Shown here piece by piece: positions 1 through 6,140 of a DNA stretch of 6,140 nt. The notes below the pieces were generated by a model. It made no database searches, had not been told where the DNA came from, and worked only from the letters and a program-made list of their open reading frames with translations. Every line of letters starts with the position of its first letter. Position 1 is the stretch's first letter. The DNA lies in contig PIVH01000355.1 in assembly GCA_003354225.1 (NCBI GenBank), forward strand, positions 1-6,140. The letters run 5' to 3'. The DNA comes from Globobulimina sp. Lineage: Eukaryota > Foraminifera > Rotaliida. The position numbers were made by a program, and so were the translations under genes.

Positions 1-200
1 ATCATAGCCAATTCAATCGATTTGCGTGTCTTACGTTTTATAATTTGTTTATCTTTTTTATTTTTCTTCGCTTTTTTTCTATTAACAACCACATCCTTTT
101 TCCTTTTATTTTTTTCCGCACCATCTGTTTTTTTCTCACCATCGCTTTTTTCCCCACCTTTCCCCTTCGAACTAAACCACGACGGCAGCCATTTCCTCTT
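1..200 (-). other. Strongly basic end of the visible tail (residues 1924-1989)
   Basis: The segment starts at K-R-K-W-L-P-S-W-F-S-S-K-G-K-G-G and then becomes dense in Lys and Arg (for example K-N-K-R-K-K-D, K-K-A-K-K-N-K-K-D-K). The codons are mostly AAA/AAG/AGA, so the DNA here is purine-rich on the coding strand. It could bind acidic lipids or nucleic acid, or simply be a disordered tail. It carries on beyond the window. Confidence 0.6.
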
Positions 201-3200
201 TGTCTCCTGCTTTTTGTCTGGATACCACTCTGGAAATGGATCATTGTCATACAGTTTGCTTCTATGCCGATATCCGACTAACGAAGATTCAGAATCCGAC
301 TGATTTCTATTCATATTAGACACAAACCACTCCGGATGCGGCTCCAAAGTGCGCGTCAGCTCTCTCATTCGAATCAATCTCTTCTGCTTCGGGTCAGTAA
401 CTTCATTATTTTGCGAATCATACTCAACCGACACGTCAATACCCGAATCATTCCCAGTCGCCGCACTGAACAATCCACTCTCCGTTGCATAATGGAGCAC
501 ATCTTCGATAACCGCAGTCTCCATATTCCTTTTTTTGAGCATGGAGATAAATTCATTGATCTGTGTGGTACCAAACGCCTTCTGCGCATACTTATTTTTC
601 TCTTTCTGTTTGGCGAGTTCTTGCGTAATAAGTTTGAAAGCCTCCTTGAACTGTTTTCGATGATCAATCAAACCCTGGACATGTCCGCCTGGCTTTGCCT
701 TCTTTTTTTTCTTTTTCTCTTTGCCGCCACCTTCCAGATTATAATTGACATTAATTCCAATCTGCTCCGCAAAATCGTCACCGACCATATCCTCCAAATC
801 AAAATTATCCAAATCCAAAGAGTCCATACCCATCGAATTGAGGTTTCCCATCGCATCGAAATCCAACGACTTTCCCGTATTTTGCCGAATTAAATCTTGG
901 AAGTTCTTGCTGCGGTCCTTTGAGCGTAACAGGGCTTCGGTGGTCTTTTCCTTTGGATATTCGCGGTGATATCGGAAGGTAACATGTCGGCGATCCAACT
1001 CCTTGTAATGAGTGTATATAATATTTTCAATATCTGTGCGATTCGCAAAATATAACTCATGGCAATGGGCTTTGAACGGTTTCAATTTCGCGATTTCTCT
1101 CTCGCGGACATTGACTATTTTGCTCAGCTCCTCTTCGCTCAAACCCTTATTCCCACTATCCTGCTCATGCAAATGCTGTATGACTCTGATCACAAAGTTG
1201 TTTTTCCGAATGGTGACATAACCGACCTCGAAGTTAGAAATATCGATATCGCCGTACGTTTTTATGATTTTATGTTCCAAGGCGGCCTTCACACCTTTTC
1301 GTTTGCCAATGTATTGCTTTTCTGGTATACTAAACACTTTGTTTTGATCATTTAATTTCATCTCAAAGAAATAATAAATATCATTCACCTGTCCTTCCTT
1401 ATCTTTGTTGATAAAGAAGTTCAACACCGACGCCACAATGCTCACAATCGAAGTGGCAAACGCTAGCATTGTATTTCGCGTCAAATCGTTGATTGCGTAG
1501 GAAAACAGTATCTGCACAATCAGCTGAGGTCCATTCTCAGTCAAAACTGTGGTTATCACTCGAATGTCGGACAGCGCAGTCAGTTCAAACGAGCACAAGC
1601 CGCAATTTAGCAGTGATATTCCAAATACATTGCTCGACACCAATGCCATGGCGGGGTAGCAGCCGCCGCTGATCACCACCAAGCCGATGAATAAGGTCTG
1701 ATACTGCTCAAACCAGGTCCGCGCCGGCGTGTTTTTTTGGATTATCTCAGAATTGGGCACTTTGGCAGCATACGCCACATTTAACCCATATGGGACCACC
1801 AGAAACAATGCCGACATTACGCCCGAGACTAACAAGGCGTATTCCTGTAAGGTGTCAAACTTCGCTGCATCGTCAGTCTCCAAATTCTGATCTCCAGCGC
1901 AATAAACATTGGCCTCTTCCGACTCGCATTCCCGGTTAAAGATAGCGGCAAATATCTCAGTGGTCAGATTGATGTCGGATATCACGTCATAGATTTGCAG
2001 ACCGAAAAACAAGACGGCGAACCAACGCGCGTTGTCCACGGGAGTCAGACATTTGGCCTTCTCGCCCATTTTATTGTGGATCTTGGCCGCTATGCCAATC
2101 AGCACACAGGTGCCTGACCATATTTTTTTTTTAATTATCTGCACATAGATATAAATATATATAGTACCTAAGAGTATATTCAATGCAATGAACACAACAT
2201 CGAGCTCAGTGACTGGTACATCCACCTTCCAAGTGAGCGACTCGTTGGCCACAGTAAAGTTCAAATACGGATTCTTGAAATACTCCCGGAACGAAGCGGT
2301 GGTCTCCTGCCAGAACTCCAAATCATACGTCTTTTGCTCGAAATAAGTCTGGTATTCCATGGTATGGTCGATGGTGGACTTTGCGTGCATTTCCCTCAAA
2401 CCGGTATGCGGATGTTTTAAGTCATACAGCCATTCGAGCTGAAAGTCCTTGATTTTCAATTGTCCCGTTTTCTTCTGCACATTGTGTCCATTGATCTTAT
2501 TAATTTTCAGTTGGAAGAACGCGAACTTTTGGATGACATTTCCATCGAAGTAATTCTGTTCTATGAGATTTGCTATTTTCGGTACAATCGACAGCGACGA
2601 ATCGTTGTATATGGCGTCGCAGTCTGCGGTCGTCATATTGATGAATCTGTAGATTACGTACGTATGCACATCGTACACAATGCCGCTCAGCGTGGGAGGT
2701 CGCGTGGGCGCCATAGTGGGGCTAAACGTCGGTGCGTCGGACGGAGCAGACGAAGGGGCAATGGTTGGCGCACCGGACGGGGAGAATGAAGGTGCGATGC
2801 TCGGTGCATCGGTGGGTGCCAATGACGGCGATATGGAAGGGGCGAAGGTAGGCGCCGCGGAGGGCGGTTGCGAGGGACTGCTGCTCGGCGGCTGCGAGGG
2901 ACTGCCACTGGGCGCCTTGGACGGTGGTTGCGACGGACTGCCGCTGGGAGAGATCGTCGGTGCTAAGGTGGGCGAACCCTGACAGCTGCCTTGACATTGC
3001 AAGTTGAGCAGATCGCGCAGCGCGATATACACACAATGGCTGTTGGTGAATCTCGGCAGGTTATTATCGGGCAAGTTGTCGAACCGCGAAGGCGACGTAA
3101 ATACATAAGTCATCTCGCACGAACCTGCCGCGTCGGCGTTGGTGCAGTGTACCGTGATGCCCTCGCACGGCAAGTCGCTGCTTTCGTCGCCGTATTCGAG

Positions 3201-6140
3201 CCGGGTCAGTTGCGATAATGTGCCGTCGGCGGCGTTGTAGCCATATTTGATGAACTTCGAGTCCATATCGCAAGTAATTGTGTCTTCGCTGAACGCCCAA
3301 CCGTAGCCGTTCTCGAATACGATGTCTTTGGAGTATGCGTACATGTGCAATTTGGACAGTTCGCCATCAGCGGTGATGTTCAATCCATCGCAGGCATTTT
3401 CTACGTAGCAGGTAATGGAGGTATTGTGGTTATTTCGTGCGGAGATATTCATGAAATGTACTCGCATGTTGGTGCAGGCGCGCTCGCCGCGACAATGAAT
3501 GTGCGCGCTTTGCACGGAGGATATATAGATTTGCATGTTGGGGCAGGCATCGTCATAGCATTCGATGTGGATTTGCTGACTGTTGGGTGCGAGGGACGCA
3601 TTTATTTGAGTGGCGGGTGGGAACGCAGTGGGTTCTGACGTGGGGTCTGAGGTTGGCGGCAATGTTGGCGACAAGGTGCCATCCGTCGGAGTCTGAGGGA
3701 AGACCATTACCTGCGTAGCATAGAATTGCATAGAGCCACAAGCTTCGCTGCCAGAGCAACGTAAGTTGCAGCCGGTGCGGGAATAGCAAGTGTACTCGGC
3801 ACGATAGCATGCGGCCACTTGCGTGCAATTGAAGTGGCAGCCATCGGTTGCAGTGCAGTTTTGAATGGGATGCTCGAGTAACTCGACAGTGATTAAATTT
3901 CTAGACATGGCATTCGGTCCTAGACTGACTCGGGTTTTCGAGGTCATGGCGTCGAAATCTAGTGTATAATCTAAACCATCCACAGGTGGATAGAATGTAT
4001 AATCGGGACAGGTTAGTGGCGAATCTGTAGGTGCCTGTAAAATAAGAAACTTATATATACAAACAATAAAAAAAACACATGGCATACCAAAGACGGTGCA
4101 ATGGACGGTGCGAGGGATGGAGCCGATGTTGGCGGTTGACTCGGACTGCCCGATGGCGTCAATGAGGGTGCCAGCGACGGAGCCAATGTTGGCGCTAAAG
4201 AAGGCGCCAAGGAGGGAGCCAGCGTGGGAGCTAAAGAAGGTGCTATTGATGGTGCCAGTGACGGAGCTAAAGATGGCGCCGACGAAGGGGCAGTACTCGG
4301 AGCTAGTGAGGGCGCCACCGAAGGGGCTAATGATGGCGCGAGTGATGGCGGCGTAGTGGGAGCCACTGACGGAGCAAGTGTAGGGGCTACAGATGGGGCT
4401 AAACTAGGGGCTAAAGTCGGGGCTGCAGTAGGATCTACAGTAGGGGCTGAAGTAGGTACTTTACACCAAATTCCAATATCATAAAATTGTATCATGTTCT
4501 TATCGTTCTTTAATGTCGCAATCAAACGAACTTGAAACTTTGCCGTTGGTACAGCAGTGGGGAACGCAGCTACATTATCGACAGACTTGTATCGTTCATC
4601 CATGTTATTGCAGGCAACTGCGTATGGAGTGCGGGTCGGGACTGGAGTAGCGGTTGGGATTGTAATGGAGTATGTTACTTTACTTTGTGTGGGATGTTCA
4701 ATTTCCAGATCAAGGCCGAAATTGTCAGCGTTACCTTCTCTGCAGAACCAAAATGAAAAGGATACAACGGGCGTGGCTTCCGAGTCGCACATGAAATTTC
4801 GTGCAATATATATCCAATCATACTTCGGGAGATTAATTAACATTCTGCGCGCAAATGGACCCATAAACTCTATAGAGTCCTGTGTTGTGGTTAAATCAAA
4901 GTTTAAGTTTTTTAATAAGGTGTTAGCACCGCTTGCGATGTCGTCATCGTCAATTTGGTATTGTGTCTCTTCTGTCATAGTACCACCAATTACTAAATCT
5001 TGACCATTAAAAATGACCCAGCCTTTTTTTTTCAATTGCAAAATGATATCGGTATACACAGAAACACAGAAAACAAACAAACAAACCTTGATCGAGTAGT
5101 TCATCATACGTATATACGCCGGGGTTTTCATACAGTATAACATGGCGATCGTCCGACCAACGGCCACTGATAAGTTCTAAAGCATGTATTGGCGCAGAAC
5201 TTGGATTCAGAGTGGGGGATAAAGTGGGATTTCTAGTGGGATTCGTGGGAGTTTGAGTCGGTTGAAGTGTAGGGTTTGTAGTTGGATTTCGAGTGGGTTG
5301 GAATGAAGGATTTGTGGTTGGTTCGTTGGTTGGTTGGAATGTAGGATTTGTAGATGGATTCAGAGTCGGTTGGGATGTCGGTTCTGTGCTTGGATTTTTC
5401 GTCGGTGCGGATGTGCAGTCGTACCAATATTCTATATCGATTTGATTGACATTAATAGTTTGACCGCCTTTATCCGCATGAAAATACACATAAAACCCAG
5501 CGCCGCCGGCAAAGGTATCGTTAAATCCGCAGCTTTGCCTATATTCATATGGCGCTTCAGCGGGTGTCGGTGTATTGGATGCGCCCTTCGCCTCAAACGA
5601 GACTAGAACTTTATTGTCGTTTGGATAGTTTTTCAATGTAAATGTAATGGGCCACTCCTGCACACCATTTCTTTGTGGTAGCCAAGACTCAGTGTCTTGG
5701 CGGGTCGCACCGGTTAAACCAGCTCTTTTCCATCGATCATCTGCGTTTTCTGCCGGTGTTTCTGCCATAATGTCCTTAATTTTGCCTCCGTATAATGTCT
5801 CTGTTGGGTTGGTCGTAGAATCACAGCTTGGCCCAATAGCATTGAAAACGGGTTGGTTCGTTTCGTAATTGGCCGAGATTTGAATTAGGGAACTAAAATA
5901 TTTTGAGGCATCTAGGTTGCCATCGGCAAATATTACCACTAAAGCCAAGTCATTGGCGGGTGAACTTTGAGCTGCTGTTGTGGTGGAATGTAATTTGAAT
6001 ACTATGGTTGAAGGAGCTGTGGCATGGAACCCCCATGCTCCCGGATTCTGTGACTTTGAAATATCTATTTTCATCGCATGATATCTTATATCATCAGCCG
6101 CAGTGATTTGCCATTCATCATTAACCACAGTGGTATCATA
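1..6140 (-). CDS. Giant multi-domain cell-surface membrane protein, spliced, partial at both ends
   Basis: Proposed exons on the minus strand are 6140-5087, 5022-4088, 4034-2168 and 2113-1, giving about 1,989 residues with neither start nor stop in view. The two right-hand frames each run into a stop if read past their donors, but join cleanly at GT..AG sites (phases 1 and 0). From 4034 to position 1 a single frame has no stop for over 1,340 codons. Order: Cys-containing domain A (1-242), Pro/Thr tract (243-317), domain B (318-540), x-A-P-S tract (541-663), Cys-ladder domain (664-1016), Pro/Ser tract (1017-1111), juxtamembrane domain (1112-1275), 6-7 membrane helices (1276-1520), charged tail (1521-1989). 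Several N-x-S/T sequons lie before the first helix, for example 859-861, 867-869, 882-884, 1255-1257 and 1260-1262, which fits an extracellular N-terminal part. I do not recognise a named gene. Function is inferred as surface recognition or adhesion coupled to a membrane domain. Being one gene is strongly supported; the family name is not. Confidence 0.88.
771..863 (-). other. Acidic Met/Leu/Asp segment of the tail (residues 1703-1733)
   Basis: Asp recurs every two to four residues with Leu, Phe or Met between (M-D-S-L-D-L-D-N-F-D-L-E-D-M-V). The spacing does not fit a canonical EF-hand loop. Acidic-hydrophobic stretches of this kind often act as short docking motifs, but no partner can be named. 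Confidence 0.5.
1410..2198 (-). other. Polytopic membrane domain (residues 1276-1520), XK-related-like
   Basis: Hydrophobic segments are at about 1276-1297, 1316-1338, 1377-1400, 1426-1446, 1447-1466, 1470-1492 and 1501-1520, so six or seven helices. An odd number would place the Lys-rich tail inside, as expected. Helix two holds Y-D-V-I-S-D-I, and the sixth segment holds E1478-N-G-P-Q-L-I-V-Q1486. XK-related proteins (the metazoan XKR family, some of which are phospholipid scramblases) carry a Y-x-x-D-x-x-[ST]-D motif in an early helix and an E-x-x-P-Q-L-x-L-Q motif in a later one, and both occur here in the same order. The match is from memory of the family pattern. The domain is shorter than a full XKR and its activity is unknown. 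Confidence 0.45.
2114..2167 (-). other. Probable intron 3 (54 nt, phase 1, stop-free)
   Basis: The candidate runs from TTAG|GTACTATATA to ATATGGTCAG|GCACC. It has 11 G+C in 54 nt, sits in a much more GC-balanced exon, and has a ten-A run near its 3' end like intron 1. Its length matches the other two. Removal gives one clean helix, V-V-F-I-A-L-N-I-L-L-G-T-C-V-L-I-G-I-A-A. Retention adds 18 residues (T-I-Y-I-Y-I-Y-V-Q-I-I-K-K-K-I-W-S-G) without a stop or frameshift. That also makes a plausible helix followed by Lys residues, so read-through coding cannot be excluded. Confidence 0.7.
2199..2690 (-). other. Juxtamembrane ectodomain (residues 1112-1275)
   Basis: About 164 residues lie between tract 3 and the first membrane helix. 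It opens with G-I-V-Y-D-V-H-T-Y-V-I-Y and holds a mix of short hydrophobic and charged stretches (for example K-I-K-D-F-Q-L-E-W-L-Y-D). It has few cysteines, unlike the domain before it. Sequons N-F-T (1255) and N-E-S (1260) sit close to the membrane. I do not recognise the domain. Confidence 0.55.
2691..2975 (-). repeat. Pro/Ser/Ala tract 3 (residues 1017-1111)
   Basis: About 95 residues on the four-residue period. The first third carries the longer module S-G-S-P-S-Q-P-P or its variants three times, and the rest is x-A-P-[ST]. It is GC-rich: the line 2821-2880 is 40/60 G+C. It separates the Cys-rich domain from the juxtamembrane domain. Confidence 0.88.
3372..3758 (-). repeat. Diverged Cys-ladder protein repeat (residues 756-884)
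   Basis: At least four units share the pattern [IL]-x-C-x(4,5)-A-C-x-x-[ML]-x-[IVF]: C756/C762, C822/C827, C844/C850 and C872/C878. The first unit is separated from the others by the Pro-rich linker at 776-803. Intervals between later units are about 17-22 residues, the size of one coil of a beta-helix. DNA-level similarity between units is low, so the duplication is old. Confidence 0.65.
3615..3698 (-). repeat. Short Pro-rich linker inside the Cys-rich domain (residues 776-803)
   Basis: A short run of x-x-P-[TS] units (S-P-T-L-P-P-T-S-D-P-T-S-E-P-T) splits the Cys-rich region into an upstream Cys cluster and the main ladder. It has the same tetrapeptide habit as the long tracts and probably acts as a hinge. 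Confidence 0.7.
4035..4087 (-). other. Intron 2 (53 nt, phase 0)
   Basis: The donor is TTG|GTATGCC and the acceptor is TTATTTTACAG|GCACCT. The interior is very AT-rich. Retention runs into a stop at 4013-4015. Removal restores the repeat unit exactly (P-S-L-A-P-T-D-S-P) and opens the long frame that reaches the left end of the window. It lies at the very end of the repeat tract. Confidence 0.9.
4088..4456 (-). repeat. x-A-P-S tetrapeptide tract 2 (residues 541-663)
   Basis: About 123 residues follow a strict four-residue period, mostly [SL]-x-A-P-[ST] (SLAPSLAPS), coded by a degenerate 12-bp repeat. Near its downstream end is one different module, S-G-S-P-S-Q-P-P, before the pattern returns. 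The tract continues for one more unit across intron 2 (P-S-L | A-P-T-D). It is probably an extended glycosylated stalk between domain B and the Cys-ladder domain. Repeat number is likely to vary between strains. Confidence 0.9.
4457..5189 (-). other. Extracellular domain B (residues 318-540), interrupted by intron 1
   Basis: The domain begins at I-H-A-L-E-L after tract 1 and crosses intron 1 at Q351/G352, giving D-E-L-L-D-Q-G-W-V-I-F-N-G across the splice. Cysteines are at 430, 445, 489 and 538. It shares with domain A a C-D-S motif (C430 here, C106 in A), a T-x-T-P...P-Y...C stretch ending at C489 (C204 in A) and a terminal aromatic-Cys end leading straight into P-T-S-A-P-T. Strand-like stretches such as V-V-S-F-S-F-W-F and F-Q-V-R-L-I-A suggest a beta-rich fold. 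No catalytic motif is visible. Confidence 0.6.
5023..5086 (-). other. Intron 1 (64 nt, phase 1)
   Basis: The donor is CAAG|GTTTGTTTG and the acceptor is a nine-A run followed by G, then GCTGGG. Retention would give a short hydrophobic run and then a stop (TAA/TAG-type termination at 5007-5009), while removal joins two long frames. The interior is T-rich at the 5' end and A-rich at the 3' end. The split codon is G352 (GGC). Confidence 0.85.
5190..5414 (-). repeat. Pro/Thr/Asn tetrapeptide tract 1 (residues 243-317)
   Basis: About 75 residues are built mainly on a four-residue period x-x-P-[TS], with Asn or Gln usually before Pro (TLNPS, TFQPT, TTNPS). The DNA is a degenerate 12-bp repeat. The period slips once to three residues near T-Q-T-P-T-N-P-T. 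Such tracts are common as extended, probably O-glycosylated spacers in protist surface proteins. It separates domain A from domain B. Confidence 0.85.
5415..6140 (-). other. Extracellular domain A (residues 1-242), N-terminus cut by the window edge
   Basis: This part of the protein is rich in alternating hydrophobic and polar residues (for example PSTIVFKLH, LALVVIFADG, GAGFYVYFHADKGG), which suggests a beta-sandwich. Cysteines are at 106, 204 and 242. The domain ends in the pattern Q-I-D-I-E-Y-W-Y-D-C directly followed by T-S-A-P-T. Domain B ends in a very similar way, so the two look like diverged tandem copies. A lectin-like or carbohydrate-binding fold is possible but I see no diagnostic residues. 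The frame is open to the window edge; the GTG at 6128 is an ordinary Val codon, not a start. Confidence 0.6.

Larger units (their letters stand above)
1..1409 (-). other. Charged cytoplasmic tail (residues 1521-1989, continues past the window)
   Basis: About 469 hydrophilic residues follow the last helix. The first part (to about 1690) is mixed alpha/beta in character, with S-E-E-E-L-S-K-I-V and K-L-K-P-F-K-A-H. An acidic segment comes next (1703-1733), then a Gly/Lys run (six Lys at 1752-1757), then a Lys/Glu-rich probable helix (about 1770-1798), a Ser/Asp-rich stretch and a very basic end. No kinase, GTPase or other enzyme motif is visible. An intracellular signalling or cytoskeletal role would fit but is not shown. 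Confidence 0.6.
2976..4034 (-). other. Cys-rich ectodomain (residues 664-1016), beta-helix-like
   Basis: This region has about two dozen cysteines, by far the densest in the protein. It opens with C-P-D-Y-T-F-Y and a segment of closely spaced Cys (for example C752, C756, C762). A short Pro-rich linker (776-803) follows, then a ladder of Cys pairs around 822-884, then a less regular Cys-containing part that ends at L-Q-C-Q-G-S-C-Q-G just before tract 3. Sequons N-I-S, N-T-S and N-I-T at 859, 867 and 882 suggest an extracellular location. A right-handed beta-helix (pectin-lyase-like) fold is an inference from the ladder. No catalytic residues are evident. Confidence 0.6.

Noticed and set aside
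29-34. GTAAGA on the minus strand near the left edge as an intron donor
   Set aside because: It matches a donor consensus, but no acceptor is in view and the frame continues through it. It cannot be decided from this window.
771-863. EF-hand calcium-binding loop in the Asp-rich tail segment
   Set aside because: The Asp spacing does not fit the D-x-[DN]-x-[DN]-G loop, and no flanking E-F helices are evident.
336-893. Plus-strand 185-codon open frame
   Set aside because: It is antisense to the charged tail. Its Leu/Phe/Ile-rich character comes from the complement of Lys/Glu/Asp codons, and it shows no recognisable domain.
2680-2982. Plus-strand Gly-rich open frame opposite tract 3
   Set aside because: Same artefact: the antisense of a Pro/Ser repeat in GC-rich DNA, with no signal beyond the repeat.
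4224-4484. Plus-strand open frame of Gly-Ala-Asp repeats opposite tract 2
   Set aside because: It is the antisense reading of the x-A-P-S repeat. The 12-bp period keeps all frames free of stops, and the spliced minus-strand reading is much longer and continuous.
4013-5167. A separate protein with an N-terminal signal-like helix and a C-terminal membrane anchor
   Set aside because: Its first part (5167-5023) is out-of-frame exon plus intron 1, and its C-terminal hydrophobic run is translated intron 2. Both ends vanish on splicing.
5007-6128. A separate protein starting at GTG 6128 and ending in a hydrophobic tail
   Set aside because: The frame is open upstream to the window edge, GTG is not expected as a start in a eukaryotic gene, and the hydrophobic C-terminus is translated intron 1.

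Overview
The window is best read as one interior piece of a single large, intron-containing eukaryotic gene on the minus strand. It covers the whole window and runs off both ends. The evidence is long open frames that join exactly across short, AT-rich GT..AG introns. I see no bacterial features: no ribosome binding sites, no operon spacing and no second gene. The long tetrapeptide tracts of the [ST]-x-x-P type (NPT/QPT, LAPS, GSPSQPPS), the Cys-rich beta-helix-like ectodomain and the 50-65 nt introns suggest a free-living protist. Stramenopile or rhizarian (SAR-group) protists are my best guess, but the species cannot be told from the sequence. Residue numbers below start at the first complete codon (6140-6138), because the true N-terminus lies outside the window.

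Layout in gene order (minus strand, right to left). Exon a, 6140-5087, holds a Cys-containing extracellular domain (A, residues 1-242), a Thr/Pro/Asn tract (243-317) and the start of a second domain (B). Intron 1 is 5086-5023. Exon b, 5022-4088, holds the rest of domain B (to about 540) and a long x-A-P-S tract (541-663). Intron 2 is 4087-4035. Exon c, 4034-2168, holds a Cys-ladder domain (664-1016), a third Pro/Ser tract (1017-1111), a juxtamembrane domain (1112-1275) and the first half of the first membrane helix. A probable third intron, 2167-2114, is 54 nt, a multiple of three and free of stops, so the frame stays open whether or not it is removed. Exon d, 2113-1, holds the rest of a polytopic membrane domain (to about 1520) and a long charged cytoplasmic tail that continues past position 1. 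With all three introns removed the visible protein is about 1,989 residues; with the third retained it is about 2,007.

The product looks like a very large cell-surface protein. A glycosylated, proline-spaced multi-domain ectodomain is tied to a 6-7 helix membrane unit carrying an E-N-G-P-Q-L-x-x-Q motif, like that of XK-related membrane proteins, and to an intracellular tail with an acidic segment and a very basic end. The natural hypothesis is surface binding or adhesion coupled to a membrane activity, but function is inferred, not shown. The window contains no stretch of over 300 bases outside this gene.
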